A stretch of DNA of 64,000 nucleotides from Gemmobacter nectariphilus DSM 15620 (lineage in GTDB: Bacteria > Pseudomonadota > Alphaproteobacteria > Rhodobacterales > Rhodobacteraceae), in the NCBI RefSeq assembly GCF_000429765.1, contig NZ_AUCM01000008.1, positions 62,001 to 126,000 on the forward strand, written 5' to 3'. Positions 27,870 to 36,922 of this stretch are shown here, in pieces. Below the pieces are notes generated by a model. The model saw nothing but the letters and a program-made list of their open reading frames with translations, had not been told where the DNA came from and did not search any database. Numbering within the stretch: the first letter of the stretch is position 1; every line of letters starts with the position of its first letter. The translations under genes were made by a program, and so were the position numbers.

Positions 27870-29348
27870 TTACCACCATTTTTCCGGCTTGGCCACAAAG
27901 CCCGCCGCGCGTTCCAGCACATGGGCGTGATTTAGCAAACCTGCCTCGTCCCACGGGCGGCCAATCAGTTGCAGCCCCAGCGGCAGGCCCTTGCTGTCGA
28001 GGCCGACCGGCACCGAAATGCCCGGCAGGCCCGCCAGGTTGACCGTCACGGTGAAGACGTCGTTCAGATACATCTCGACCGGGTCGGCGCTGGCCATCTC
28101 GCCCAGACCAAAGGCCGAAGACGGGGTGGCCGGCGTCAGGATCGCATCGACCCCGGCGGCAAAGGCCTCTTCGAAGTCGCGCTTGATCAGCGCGCGCACC
28201 TTGCGGGCGCGGTTGTAATAGGCATCGTAAAAGCCCGCCGACAGCACATAGGTGCCGACCATCACGCGGCGCTGCACCTCGGGGCCGAAACCTTCGGCGC
28301 GGGTCTTTTCATACATGTCGACGATGCCATCGCCCTGCGCCAGCCTGGCCCGGTGGCCATAGCGCACACCATCATAGCGCGCGAGGTTCGACGAGGCCTC
28401 GGCCGGCGCGATGACGTAATAGGCGGGCAGCGCGTATTTGGTATGCGGCAGGCTGATGTCGACGATCTCGGCCCCGGCATCCTTGAGCATGGCGGTGCCG
28501 TCGTTCCACAGCTTCTCGATTTCCGCGGGCATCCCGTCCATGCGGTATTCGCGCGGAATCCCGATCTTCTTGCCGCGGATGTCGCCGGTCAGCGCCGCCT
28601 CGAAATCCGGCACCGGAATGTCGGCGCAGGTCGAATCCTTCATGTCGTGGCCGGCCATCGCGCCCAGCATGATCGCCGCATCGCGCACGGTCTTGGTCAT
28701 CGGCCCGGCCTGATCGAGCGACGAGGCATAGGCAATGATGCCCCAGCGGCTGACGCGGCCATAAGTCGGCTTGATGCCGACGATGCCGGTAAAGGCCGCC
28801 GGCTGGCGGATCGAGCCGCCCGTATCGGTGCCGGTCGCCGCAAGGCACAGATCGGCGGCCACCGCGCTGGCCGACCCGCCCGACGATCCGCCCGGCGTCA
28901 GCAGACGGTCATCGACCTTCCACGGGTTGACGGCATTGCCATAGCACGAGCTTTCATTGGAACTGCCCATGGCGAATTCGTCCATGTTCAGCTTGCCCAG
29001 CATCACCGCGCCAGCCTCGAACAGCTTGGCCGTGACAGTGGATTCGTATTCCGGCCTGAAGCCGCGCAGGATGTTCGAGGCCGCCTGCGAGGGCACGCCC
29101 TTGGTGCAGAACAGATCCTTGATGCCCAGCGGAATGCCGCACATGTCCGGCGCATCGCCCGCCTTGATCCGCGCATCCGCCGCCCGCGCCTGGTCCAGCG
29201 CGATATCGGGCGTCTTGTGGACATAGGCCCCCAGCGCATCCCCCGCGTCCATCGCGGTCAGGCAGGCCATGGTCAGATCCTCGGCCGTGGTCTCGCCCTT
29301 GCGCAGCGCGTCGCGGGCCTCGGCAATGGTCAGGGTATTCAGGGTCAT
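27870..29348 (-). CDS. gatA: Asp-tRNA(Asn)/Glu-tRNA(Gln) amidotransferase subunit A
   Basis: The 492-residue amidase carries the Ser-Ser-Lys triad regions: [10 protein letters not shown] with the catalytic Lys, [16 protein letters not shown] with the cis-Ser, and [15 protein letters not shown] with the nucleophilic Ser. It generates ammonia from glutamine to convert misacylated Glu-tRNA(Gln) or Asp-tRNA(Asn). It overlaps gatC by an ATGA, so GatC and GatA are co-translated. gatB is not in the window. Confidence 0.97.
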   Translation of the reverse strand: MTLNTLTIAEARDALRKGETTAEDLTMACLTAMDAGDALGAYVHKTPDIALDQARAADARIKAGDAPDMCGIPLGIKDLFCTKGVPSQAASNILRGFRPEYESTVTAKLFEAGAVMLGKLNMDEFAMGSSNESSCYGNAVNPWKVDDRLLTPGGSSGGSASAVAADLCLAATGTDTGGSIRQPAAFTGIVGIKPTYGRVSRWGIIAYASSLDQAGPMTKTVRDAAIMLGAMAGHDMKDSTCADIPVPDFEAALTGDIRGKKIGIPREYRMDGMPAEIEKLWNDGTAMLKDAGAEIVDISLPHTKYALPAYYVIAPAEASSNLARYDGVRYGHRARLAQGDGIVDMYEKTRAEGFGPEVQRRVMVGTYVLSAGFYDAYYNRARKVRALIKRDFEEAFAAGVDAILTPATPSSAFGLGEMASADPVEMYLNDVFTVTVNLAGLPGISVPVGLDSKGLPLGLQLIGRPWDEAGLLNHAHVLERAAGFVAKPEKWW

Positions 29349-29635
29349 TCCACCACCTTCGGCACGGCAAAGAAGCCCTCGCGGGCGTCGGGCGCGTTCT
29401 TGAGGATTTTCTCGGGATAGCCGCCGTCGGTCACCTCGTCGACACGGCGCTTGAGCCGCATCGGCGTGACCGAGGTCATGGGTTCCACCCCGTCCACGTC
29501 CACTTCGTTCAGCTGTTCCATGAAGGTCAGGATGCCCGACAGCTGTTCGGCCAGCTGCGGCAACTGATCCTCGGCCACGCGGATGCGGGCAAGATGGGCC
29601 ACCTTGCGGGCGGTGGAAATGTCGATGGTGGACAT
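29345..29635 (-). CDS. gatC: Asp-tRNA(Asn)/Glu-tRNA(Gln) amidotransferase subunit C
   Basis: This 96-residue protein has the GatC features: [40 protein letters not shown], and the acidic-to-basic C-terminus [21 protein letters not shown]. It stabilises the GatA-GatB complex. It precedes gatA with an ATGA overlap at 29345-29348. A GGAGG-type site precedes the ATG at 29635. Confidence 0.96.
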   Translation of the reverse strand: MSTIDISTARKVAHLARIRVAEDQLPQLAEQLSGILTFMEQLNEVDVDGVEPMTSVTPMRLKRRVDEVTDGGYPEKILKNAPDAREGFFAVPKVVE

Positions 29636-29661
29636 GGGGGCCTCCGTCTGTCGCAAACCGT

Positions 29662-30339
29662 TTAGCGGCGCGGCGCCATGGGTGCAAGGCACGAGGCTGC
29701 ATGGCGGCGCCAGACTTCGATCATCCAGCCCAGCAGGATGGCGTTCAGCACATGCCACAGGAAATGCGTGCCCAGCGGCCAGGCGGCGCAGACCGCCATG
29801 TCCAGCGTGCGGAACGTCAGGGAAACCACCAGCAGCCCCGCCCCGATGGCCAGCCCCCGCGCCGTCGCCGGGGCGCGATGGCGCAGCGCTGTGGCATAAA
29901 GCGCAATCAGCAGCGGCACCGGCGCATAGGCCGCCGATGACCCAAGACCGGGGATCAGGGCAAACACCGGCACGCTCAGCGCGGCATAAGGCACAAAGGC
30001 CAGCACCGCCCCACCGGCCACCCAGGGCCGCGCCCCCAGGAAATCGCGCGTCGCGGCAAAGACATAGAGCAAGATGAACCCGATGATCGGCGCCACATCC
30101 AGCCCCCCGGTCAGCCGGTTGGCATGGGTGTGAAACAGCCATGAGCCGACCCCGATCACCGCCAGAGCCACAGCCATCGCCTGCCCCATGGGCAGCCCCC
30201 GCACCCGCGGCCAGACCAGCGCCGCCGCGATCACAAAGGCCAGGTTGGTCAGGGCATTCACCGGCTCGGACCAGTACTCTGGCCCGGTGCGTTCGCAATA
30301 GCCATCAACGGTGGCCAGCCATCCGGCAGCGTTTGTCAT
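29662..30339 (-). CDS. Ceramidase-like seven-helix membrane protein
   Basis: The 225-residue protein has about seven membrane helices and the alkaline ceramidase/PAQR-type (CREST) signature residues. Glu and Asn are in [13 protein letters not shown], His in [11 protein letters not shown], and C-terminal histidines in [11 protein letters not shown]. In this superfamily such residues bind zinc and hydrolyse amide bonds of lipids. Bacterial members often have unknown lipid substrates. It is followed (26 bases) by gatC on the same strand. I start it at the ATG at 30339, which begins the conserved [17 protein letters not shown]. Confidence 0.85.
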   Translation of the reverse strand: MTNAAGWLATVDGYCERTGPEYWSEPVNALTNLAFVIAAALVWPRVRGLPMGQAMAVALAVIGVGSWLFHTHANRLTGGLDVAPIIGFILLYVFAATRDFLGARPWVAGGAVLAFVPYAALSVPVFALIPGLGSSAAYAPVPLLIALYATALRHRAPATARGLAIGAGLLVVSLTFRTLDMAVCAAWPLGTHFLWHVLNAILLGWMIEVWRRHAASCLAPMAPRR

Positions 30340-30399
30340 GGAAACTCCGGTTTCTCGCGCTAAAGTGGCCCGGTTGCGCGGCGGTCTCAAGCCTTGGCG

Positions 30400-30447
30400 C
30401 CGGGGGCCCTGCCCCCGGACCCCCGGGATATTTGAGGACTGATGAAA
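30400..30447 (+). repeat. Composite repeat upstream of the UPF0173 gene
   Basis: A GC hairpin (CCGGGGGC, loop CCT, GCCCCCGG) is followed by CCCCCGGGATATTTGAGG and ACTGATGAAATG. It lies between the divergent ceramidase-like and UPF0173 genes, an unusual position since most copies follow stop codons. Confidence 0.78.
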
Positions 30448-30472
30448 TGCCGCTTTTCTGGAAGGAGAGACG

Positions 30473-31168
30473 ATGAAGATCACCTGGCTTGGCCATTCCG
30501 GCTTTCGGATCGAGATCGGCGATCAGTGCCTGCTGGTCGACCCCTGGCTGACGGGCAACCCGATGTTCCCCGCTGACCGGCGCGCCGAGGCGATTGCCGG
30601 CGCCAGCGCCGTTCTGGTCAGCCATGGCCATGGCGATCACATGGCCGATGCACCGGGAATCGCGAAGGACCTGGATATTCCGGTGCTGGGCAAATACGAT
30701 CTGACCACCTGGATGGCCGAGCGCGATGGTTGCAAGACCGTCGGGTTCAACAATGGCGGCACGGTGCGGCTGGGCGATGTGGCCGTGACCATGGTGGCGG
30801 CCTCGCATTCCTCCTCGTTCAAGGGGGAACACGGGCCGGTCTATCTGGGCAGCGAATGCGGCTACATGATCGAACATGGCGGGCGCACGATCTATTTCTC
30901 GGGCGATACCGATGTGATGGCGGATATGGCCGTCTTCAACGACCTGCACGCCCCCGAGATCGGCATCCTGTGCGCGGGCGGCCATTTCACCATGGACATG
31001 AAGCGCGCAGCCTATGCGGCGCGCAAATTCTTCAACTTCAAGACCATCATTCCGTGCCACTACCGCACCTTCCCGCTGCTCGAGCAGTCGGCCGAGGCGC
31101 TGAAGGCCGGGGTGGCGCCCGGCGTGCGCGTGCTTGAACCTCAGGTGCTCGAGCCGATCACGGTCTGA
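30473..31168 (+). CDS. UPF0173 metal-dependent hydrolase (MBL fold)
   Basis: The 231-residue protein has the metallo-beta-lactamase motif SHGHGDHMAD, the metal ligand Asp in YFSGDTDVM and the late His in IIPCHYRTFPLL. This matches the UPF0173/YtkL family of presumed hydrolases of unknown substrate. A strong GGAAGGAG site precedes the ATG. It is a single gene, closed by a hairpin terminator. Confidence 0.93.
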   Translation: MKITWLGHSGFRIEIGDQCLLVDPWLTGNPMFPADRRAEAIAGASAVLVSHGHGDHMADAPGIAKDLDIPVLGKYDLTTWMAERDGCKTVGFNNGGTVRLGDVAVTMVAASHSSSFKGEHGPVYLGSECGYMIEHGGRTIYFSGDTDVMADMAVFNDLHAPEIGILCAGGHFTMDMKRAAYAARKFFNFKTIIPCHYRTFPLLEQSAEALKAGVAPGVRVLEPQVLEPITV

Positions 31169-31176
31169 TCCGGCCG

Positions 31177-31201
31177 GGGGGGCGCCCGGCGCCCCCCTTT
31201 G
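31177..31201 (+). terminator. Terminator between the UPF0173 and DsrE genes
   Basis: A nine-base GC stem (GGGGGGCGC / GCGCCCCCC, 31177-31185 with 31189-31197) with a three-base loop is followed by TTTG. It lies between convergent genes and may serve both. Confidence 0.7.
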
Positions 31202-31204
31202 CCG

Positions 31205-31645
31205 TCAGGGCCGCAGATAGGCATAGCCCTCGTATTGCAGCTCCATCAGCCGCACCGCGCCCGATGGCACGGTTTCAGCCTCGTCCAGCAGCGGGACATC
31301 CTTTTGCGTGCGCTGGCGGATCGATTCCACCGTGTTCAGGCAGGCGGAAAACCGGATCGTCTCGTGCTGCAACGACAGATCGGCGATGCGCGAGGCGACG
31401 GGCGAGAGATCCTTGCGCAGCATCGTCAGGCCAAGACCATAGGTCACGATCTCGACCGTCGCGGTCTGGCCAAGCGACTGATAATGCTTGATGATGTTCA
31501 CGGCATTGTTCAGCGCCATGTTCATCGTCGCCGGATCGTCCTGATCGACATGAATGGCGACCTTCGGCCCCTCGCCAGCCGCAAGCCCCATGCCGGTTGT
31601 CGCCATGACGGCCAGCGCCGCACCCAGAAATGCCCTGCGGATCAT
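31205..31645 (-). CDS. Secreted DsrE/DsrF family protein
   Basis: This 146-residue protein has a Sec signal peptide (about 1-23) and a DsrE-like Rossmann fold. VAIHVDQDDPATMNMALNN is the first strand and helix, and the single mature Cys is in FSACLNTVES. DsrE proteins handle sulfur or bind small ligands. The periplasmic form has been linked to sulfide or thiosulfate oxidation, but no sox genes are close. The start codon and an AGGGAGG ribosome site lie in a hairpin (31644-31664 region). Confidence 0.85.
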   Translation of the reverse strand: MIRRAFLGAALAVMATTGMGLAAGEGPKVAIHVDQDDPATMNMALNNAVNIIKHYQSLGQTATVEIVTYGLGLTMLRKDLSPVASRIADLSLQHETIRFSACLNTVESIRQRTQKDVPLLDEAETVPSGAVRLMELQYEGYAYLRP

Positions 31646-31680
31646 ACGAACCTCCCTTTCGTATATATGAATACGTCAAG
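31644..31680 (-). promoter_or_regulatory. Hairpin enclosing the ribosome site of the DsrE gene, with repeated CGTAT arms
   Basis: On the transcript the sequence ATACGAA, then AGGGAGG, then TTCGTAT forms a seven-base stem with the Shine-Dalgarno in the loop and the start codon beginning in the 3' arm. A second inverted repeat (CGTAT / ATACG, 31660-31675) overlaps it. It may be an operator or a translational switch. Confidence 0.5.
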
Positions 31681-31715
31681 GTGGACCGGAGTTGCCGCGC
31701 AAGGCAACGATTCGC

Positions 31716-32168
31716 TCAGCGCCGCCCCGCAAAGAAGCCGGTCAGCAACGCGCCCGCCTCGACCGCCCCGATCCCGTCATAGACCTCGGGCACATGGTGG
31801 CACTGTGGATGGGTGAAAATGCGCGGCCCCTGCGCCACCCCACCGGATTTCGGATCCGCCGCCCCATAATAGAGCCGCGCGATCCGCGCGGCAGAGATGG
31901 CGGCAGCGCACATCGGGCATGGCTCGAGCGTGACATAAAGATCATGGCCGATCAGCCGCTCGCGGCCCTGGGCCAGACAGGCGGCACGAATGGCCAGCAT
32001 CTCGGCATGGGCGGTCGGATCGTTCAGCTCGCGCGTGCGGTTCCCGGCCCGCGCCACCACCTGCCCGCCCGGCGCGACCACGACCGCCCCCACCGGCACC
32101 TCGCCTCGCTGGGCGGCCGCGCGCGCCTCGTCCAGCGCCTGATCCATATAGCTGCGAAAGGGGTTCAT
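31716..32168 (-). CDS. tadA: tRNA-specific adenosine deaminase
   Basis: The 150-residue deaminase has the zinc and catalytic motifs HAEMLAIRAA (His and catalytic Glu) and PCPMCAAAI. Substrate-side residues such as YGAADPKSGGV match TadA. It converts A34 to inosine in tRNA-Arg(ACG). The ATG at 32168 gives the family length. It is divergent from rluB across a composite repeat. Confidence 0.94.
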   Translation of the reverse strand: MNPFRSYMDQALDEARAAAQRGEVPVGAVVVAPGGQVVARAGNRTRELNDPTAHAEMLAIRAACLAQGRERLIGHDLYVTLEPCPMCAAAISAARIARLYYGAADPKSGGVAQGPRIFTHPQCHHVPEVYDGIGAVEAGALLTGFFAGRR

Positions 32169-32215
32169 GCCCCCCTCATGCCCCGGCCCGGCCGACAGGA
32201 CAAGCCGCCTTGCCC

Positions 32216-32266
32216 CTTCGCCTTGATCCAAATATCCTCGGGGGTCCGGGGGCAGACGGCCCCCGG
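32216..32266 (-). repeat. Composite repeat between tadA and rluB
   Basis: On the minus strand an 8-base hairpin (CCGGGGGC, loop CGTCT, GCCCCCGG; 32246-32266) precedes CCCCCGAGGATATTTGGATC and AAGGCG. It sits in the divergent promoter region, unlike most copies. Confidence 0.82.
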
Positions 32267-32310
32267 GGCCATCCGTCCCGCGCCACGCCGGGCCCTCATG
32301 CGAGCTTTCC

Positions 32311-33498
32311 ATGTCCCGACGCCCGACCGATACGCCGAAAAAACCCGGCGCCCCGAGCCACACCGCCAAGCCTGCACCGCGCGCCGAACCCGCCCCCGCC
32401 AAGACCGGCGGCGAGCGGATCGCCAAGGTGCTGTCGCGCGCCGGCGTCGCCTCGCGCCGCGATGCGGAGCGGATGATCGCCGAAGGCCGGGTCAGCGTGA
32501 ACGGCAAGGTGCTGGACAGCCCCGCCCTTGATGTCACGCCGAAGGACCGCATCACCGTCGATGGCAAGCCGCTCGCCCCGCCCGAGCCGCCGCGGGTGTG
32601 GCTTTATCACAAGCCCGAGGGGCTGGTGACCACCGCCCGCGACGAACAGGGCCGCCGCACGGTATTCGATGACCTGCCCGAGGACATGCCGCGGGTGATG
32701 ACCATCGGGCGGCTCGATCTCAATTCCGAAGGGCTGCTGCTGCTGACCAATGATGGCGAGCTGAAACGGCGGCTCGAGCTGCCCTCGACCGGCTGGTTGC
32801 GCAAATACCGGGTGCGGGTGAACGGGCGGCCCGAGGACAGCCAGTTCGAGCCGCTGCGCAAGGGCATCGTCATCGAGGGCGAGGAATTCCAGCCGATGAC
32901 CGTGACGCTGGACCGCCAGCAGGGCGCCAATGCCTGGCTGACCGTGGGTCTGCGCGAGGGGCGCAACCGCGAGATCCGCCGCGCGATGGAGGCCGTGGGC
33001 CTTGCGGTGAACCGGCTGATCCGGGTCAGCTATGGCCCGTTCCAGCTGGGCGATCTGAAGGCGGGCGAGGTGGCCGAAGTGCGGCCCCGGATGCTCAAGG
33101 ACCAGCTGGGGCTGGCAGAAACCCCGATGCCGCGCACCGAGCCGAAACCGCGCGGTCCGGCCAAGGAAGGCGGCCGCCTTGGGCCGGCCGGCAAACCGGC
33201 CGGCCGCGCGGCGACAGCCGCCGGGGACAAGCCCCGGCAGGGCTCCGCCTCGGCCGGGGCCAAGGGGATGGCAGGGTCGGCGAACCGCTGGGCGGACCGG
33301 CGGTCCGGGGCAGCCGCCGACACCGAGAAACCTGTCAGAACTGGCGGAAAAGCACCCTTGGCGCGCGGCGGTGCCAGCCGGGGCGAGGCGACCACCTCTG
33401 CCGCCCCGTCCCGCAGGCCAGCCGGCGGGGCACCCGGGGGGCGGGGAAAACCGGCCCCGCGCGGCCCGCACACGCCCAAGGGGCGGCCAAAAGGCTGA
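32311..33498 (+). CDS. rluB: Ribosomal large-subunit pseudouridine synthase B
   Basis: This 395-residue protein has an S4 domain (about 34-78, KVLSRAGVASRRDAERMI) and the RluB/RsuA catalytic motif GRLDLNSEGLLLLTNDGEL with catalytic Asp136. A low-complexity tail of about 120 residues, rich in Gly, Pro, Ala, Arg and Lys, follows from residue 275. Family members modify U2605 of 23S rRNA. Long basic tails are known in alphaproteobacterial members and may bind RNA. It begins 142 bases from divergent tadA. Confidence 0.93.
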   Translation: MSRRPTDTPKKPGAPSHTAKPAPRAEPAPAKTGGERIAKVLSRAGVASRRDAERMIAEGRVSVNGKVLDSPALDVTPKDRITVDGKPLAPPEPPRVWLYHKPEGLVTTARDEQGRRTVFDDLPEDMPRVMTIGRLDLNSEGLLLLTNDGELKRRLELPSTGWLRKYRVRVNGRPEDSQFEPLRKGIVIEGEEFQPMTVTLDRQQGANAWLTVGLREGRNREIRRAMEAVGLAVNRLIRVSYGPFQLGDLKAGEVAEVRPRMLKDQLGLAETPMPRTEPKPRGPAKEGGRLGPAGKPAGRAATAAGDKPRQGSASAGAKGMAGSANRWADRRSGAAADTEKPVRTGGKAPLARGGASRGEATTSAAPSRRPAGGAPGGRGKPAPRGPHTPKGRPKG

Positions 33499-33663
33499 CC
33501 CGCCAGGCGGGGGGCAAATGGCAATCTGCTGCCGCCGCTTGCATTTTCCCCCTGGCGCGGGATGGAACGCGGCCCCTCGATCCCCTATAGTCTTGCATGG
33601 ATCATGCTTTGGTCCGGGACGGACCAGACCTTGGCCGGACCGGATCAGCTTTCGGGGGCGCGG

Positions 33664-33750
33664 ATGGGCCAGACGGGTATCAGGCGGACGGCCTTTGCGC
33701 TGCTGGCGATGCTGATCGTTTATGCGGCCTTCGCGGGGGTTGGCCCATGA
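33664..33750 (+). CDS. Possible 28-residue membrane microprotein
   Basis: A short reading frame encodes MGQTGIRRTAFALLAMLIVY plus AAFAGVGP: a basic start and one hydrophobic helix. It overlaps the XpaC gene by ATGA and has GGGGGCG just upstream. This could be a real coupled microprotein or a leader peptide. Conservation is the only proof, and I cannot check it. Confidence 0.35.
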   Translation: MGQTGIRRTAFALLAMLIVYAAFAGVGP

Positions 33751-34628
33751 ACCAGCGATATGGTGGCAAATACAGCCCCGGCGCGCGGCCCCAGTCTGGC
33801 GCCACCACCCAGCCCCCGCTGCACAGCGCCCGCCCGGCCCGCGCGGGTGCGCGGGTGAACCTGTTGTTCTTGCTGCCCTTTGTGCTACCCCTGACCGCCT
33901 TTCGGCAAGGGCCGGTCGGGCTGACGGCCGATCTGGTTGCCTTTGGCCTGCTGATGCTGGCCGCCTGGCTGACGCGTGAAGGCGAGAAGGCCCACGAGGC
34001 CTGGGAGGCCCGCGCAATCGCCCGCCGCCCGGCAATTCCGCGCAAGATCTTCGGATCGGTCCTGACGGCGCTGGGTGTCGGCCTTGCGGCCTGGGCGCCG
34101 GGTGCGGGACTGACCGCGCCGCTGCTGCTGGGGGCGCTGGGGGGCGTTCTGCACCTGATCGCCTTTGGCCCCGATCCGATGTCGGACAAGGGGATGGAGG
34201 GGATCGACAGCTTTCAGACCGAACGGGTCGCCACCGCCGTCGCCGAGGCTGAAAAGCACCTGACCGCCATGCGCGAGGCCGCCCGCCCCGTCGCTGACCG
34301 CGAGGTGATGGACCGGATCGACCGTTTCGCCGCCACCGCCCGCGCGATGTTCCGCACGCTGGAAAACGATCCGCGCGATCTGACCTCGGCCCGCAAATAT
34401 CTGTCGGTCTACCTGGGCGGCGCCCGCACGGCCACCGAGCAATTCGCCCAGATCTACGGCACCACCCGCGATGCCGCAGCCCGCACCAGCTATGTGGCGC
34501 TGCTGGACGATCTGGACACCCGCTTTGCCCAGAAATCCGAAGCCTTGCTGTCGAACGACCGCGATCGGATGGATGTTGAAATCGAAGTCCTGCGCGAGAG
34601 ACTGGCGCAGGATGCCCCGCGTGCCTGA
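33747..34628 (+). CDS. XpaC-like protein (5-bromo-4-chloroindolyl phosphate hydrolysis family)
   Basis: The 293-residue protein has a Pro-rich cytoplasmic start and two or three membrane helices between about 33 and 130. A soluble helical domain (about 150-290) is rich in Ala, Glu and Arg, with coiled-coil character. That layout matches the XpaC family, which regularly neighbours telA. The name comes from a screening phenotype, and the molecular role is not known. It begins in an ATGA overlap with a microprotein frame and precedes telA by 31 bases. Confidence 0.78.
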   Translation: MNQRYGGKYSPGARPQSGATTQPPLHSARPARAGARVNLLFLLPFVLPLTAFRQGPVGLTADLVAFGLLMLAAWLTREGEKAHEAWEARAIARRPAIPRKIFGSVLTALGVGLAAWAPGAGLTAPLLLGALGGVLHLIAFGPDPMSDKGMEGIDSFQTERVATAVAEAEKHLTAMREAARPVADREVMDRIDRFAATARAMFRTLENDPRDLTSARKYLSVYLGGARTATEQFAQIYGTTRDAAARTSYVALLDDLDTRFAQKSEALLSNDRDRMDVEIEVLRERLAQDAPRA

Positions 34629-34659
34629 CCCCCGCCACAGTATCCAGCAAGAGGCCCCC

Positions 34660-35820
34660 ATGACCGAGACCATTCGCAGCGCCGCCGCTGCCACGCTTGC
34701 CGAAGTCGAAAAGGTCACCGCGGTGATCCTGCCCGAACCGGGAGGAGAGGTGGTGCCACTGGCCGACGCCCCTGCCCCGGTGGCCGAGGAAATCCGCACC
34801 CGCATGGCCGAGGTGAACCTGGCCGATGCCCAGTCGATCATCGGCTTTGGATCGCGCGCCCAGGCCGAGCTTCAGGTCATCAGCCAGGAAATGCTGACCG
34901 ATGTGCGGAACAAGGATGTCGGGCCGGCAGGCGATGCGCTGGCCTCGATCGTCACGACGATCCGGGGCTTTTCGGTCAGCGAGCTGGACGTGCGGCGCAA
35001 GCAAAGCTGGTGGGAGCGCCTGATCGGCCGCGCCGCGCCCTTTGCCAAGTTCGTCGCGCGGTTCGAATCCGTTCAGGGGCAGATCGACAAGATCACCGAA
35101 ACGCTGCTGGGCCACGAACACAAGCTGCTGAAAGACATCAAGGCGCTTGATAAGCTCTATGAAAAGACGCTGGATTTCTATCACGAGCTGGCGCTTTACA
35201 TCGCGGCGGGCGAGGCGAAGCTGGCCGAAGTGGATGCAACCGTGATCCCCGCTGCCGTGGCCGAGATGGAAGCCGCGCCCGAGGATCAGAAGATGCTCAA
35301 GGCGCAGGCGCTGCGCGATCTGCGGTCCGCGCGCGACGATCTGGAGCGCCGGGTCCATGACCTGAAACTGACGCGGCAGGTGACGATGCAGTCGCTGCCC
35401 TCGATCCGGCTGGTGCAGGAAAACGACAAGTCGCTGGTGACCAAGATCAACTCGACGCTGGTGAACACCGTGCCGCTGTGGGAAACCCAGCTGGCCCAGG
35501 CGGTGACCATCCAGCGATCACGCGAGGCGGCGGAATCGATCAAGGCGGCCAACGATCTGACCAACGATCTGCTGACCGCCAATGCCGAGAACCTGCAACA
35601 GGCGAACCGCGTGGTGCGCCAGCAGATGGAGCGCGGCGTCTTCGACATCGAGGCGGTGAAGAAGGCCAATGCCACGCTGATTTCCACCATTCAGGAAAGC
35701 CTTGCCATCGCGGATGAAGGCAAGAAGCGCCGCGCGGCGGCCGAGGAGGAACTGGTCAAGATGGAAGCGGAATTGCGCGAGACGCTGGCCTCGGCCAGCG
35801 CGCGGGCATCAAAGGGCTGA
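34660..35820 (+). CDS. TelA/KlaB family toxic anion resistance protein
   Basis: This 386-residue, almost wholly helical protein carries the TelA core. That includes the SWWERLIGRAAPFAKFVARF region, ITETLLGHEHKLLKDIKALD, LPSIRLVQENDKSLVTKINS and VPLWETQLAQAVTIQRS. Homologues are found in plasmid tellurite-resistance operons and in chromosomal stress clusters. TelA is thought to act at the membrane, not as an enzyme on tellurite. The DUF2927 gene follows after one base. Confidence 0.92.
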   Translation: MTETIRSAAAATLAEVEKVTAVILPEPGGEVVPLADAPAPVAEEIRTRMAEVNLADAQSIIGFGSRAQAELQVISQEMLTDVRNKDVGPAGDALASIVTTIRGFSVSELDVRRKQSWWERLIGRAAPFAKFVARFESVQGQIDKITETLLGHEHKLLKDIKALDKLYEKTLDFYHELALYIAAGEAKLAEVDATVIPAAVAEMEAAPEDQKMLKAQALRDLRSARDDLERRVHDLKLTRQVTMQSLPSIRLVQENDKSLVTKINSTLVNTVPLWETQLAQAVTIQRSREAAESIKAANDLTNDLLTANAENLQQANRVVRQQMERGVFDIEAVKKANATLISTIQESLAIADEGKKRRAAAEEELVKMEAELRETLASASARASKG

Positions 35821-35821
35821 A

Positions 35822-36787
35822 ATGACGCATCACTGCGGGTTTGGCGGAATCATTCGGGGGGCGGCGGGCCTGGCCTTGGCCACCGCCCTTTCTGCCTGCA
35901 CCCTGATCGGCGGCGGACCGGGGCTGCGCCCGGCGCCGCGGGCGATGGCCCCGGCCCCCGTGCCGGCGCCGGCCGAACCCTCGATCGCGAGCCGCGCGGT
36001 CGAGGCGCATTTCACCAAGGTTCAGGCAGACCTGCTGGCGCGCGGTCTGCTGCGCAACGATGGCGGCGGGGTCGATACCCCCTATGGCCCGCGCGAGATC
36101 GCGGACAATTTCATCCGCATCGCCCTCTATGACGAATATGTCAGCGAAGGCGGGCGGCTGACCGCGCGCGAGGTGCCCTCGCGTCTGCGGCGCTGGGAAA
36201 AGCCGGTGCGGATCGGGCTGCGCTTTGGCCCCTCGGTGCCGCCCGAGCGGCAAGAGCAGGACCGCGCGACGGTCGCCGCCTATGCGGCGCGGCTGGCCCG
36301 CCAGTCCGGCCTGTCGATCCAGGTGAACGACCAGTCGCCGAACTATTGGGTCTATGTCGTCTCCGAGGACGAGCGGCCGGCGATGGGCGATCAATGGGCG
36401 GCGCTGTTCCCCGGCCTTGACCCGCGCGAGCTGGATTCGGCCACCGGGATGGGCCTGTCGACCTTTTGCATGGTGCTGGCGATTTCCGATGGCAACAGCC
36501 CGGTCTATTCCGGCGCGCTGGCGGTGATCCGGTCGGAACTGCCCGATCTGCTGCGGCTGAGCTGTTTCCATGAAGAACTGGCGCAGGGGCTGGGGCTGGC
36601 CAACGATTATCCGCGGGCGCGCCCGTCGATCTTCAATGACGATGAGGAATTCGCCACGCTGACCAGCATGGACGAGATCTTGCTGAAGCTGCTGTATGAT
36701 CGGCGGCTGAAGCCGGGGATGCGCGAGGCCGAGGTGCGCCCGATGCTGGGGCCGATCGTTGCCGGGCTGGTTGGCGGCGGAAGTTGA
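35822..36787 (+). CDS. DUF2927 lipoprotein
   Basis: The 321-residue protein has a lipoprotein signal peptide (lipobox LSAC). The DUF2927 domain contains an HExxxGxGLxND motif (HEELAQGLGLANDYP, near residue 241). The His-Glu motif resembles metallopeptidase sites, although the third ligand of a metzincin is absent. It starts one base after telA, so it is translationally coupled. A lipid-anchored protein in this cluster could report envelope damage. Confidence 0.83.
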   Translation: MTHHCGFGGIIRGAAGLALATALSACTLIGGGPGLRPAPRAMAPAPVPAPAEPSIASRAVEAHFTKVQADLLARGLLRNDGGGVDTPYGPREIADNFIRIALYDEYVSEGGRLTAREVPSRLRRWEKPVRIGLRFGPSVPPERQEQDRATVAAYAARLARQSGLSIQVNDQSPNYWVYVVSEDERPAMGDQWAALFPGLDPRELDSATGMGLSTFCMVLAISDGNSPVYSGALAVIRSELPDLLRLSCFHEELAQGLGLANDYPRARPSIFNDDEEFATLTSMDEILLKLLYDRRLKPGMREAEVRPMLGPIVAGLVGGGS

Positions 36788-36820
36788 GGGGGGAAGCGGG
36801 GCTGCCGCCCCGCACCCCGC

Positions 36821-36879
36821 TTCAAGGGGGCTGTCTGCCCCCTTGAAAATCCCCCGAGGGTATTTGGGGACAGATGAAG
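36821..36879 (+). repeat. Composite repeat: 11-base TGTCT hairpin plus GTATTT core
   Basis: The stem TTCAAGGGGGC / GCCCCCTTGAA with loop TGTCT (36821-36847) is followed by AAATCCCCCGAGGGTATTTGG. It sits between the DUF2927 and SPFH genes and may terminate the first transcript, splitting the module into two. Confidence 0.85.
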
Positions 36880-36922
36880 CGGTGGGCGGTCGTTGCGGCC
36901 GCGGACAGGAAGGAGTTCGGCG

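Noticed and set aside
32296-35358. A 1020-codon antisense frame over rluB, XpaC and TelA
   Set aside because: No motif, biased composition and no start signal; the plus-strand genes account for the region.
34660-35820. Reading the TelA gene as a mobile tellurite-resistance locus
   Set aside because: No plasmid, transposase or ter genes are near, and composition equals the surroundings; the chromosomal stress context is more likely.
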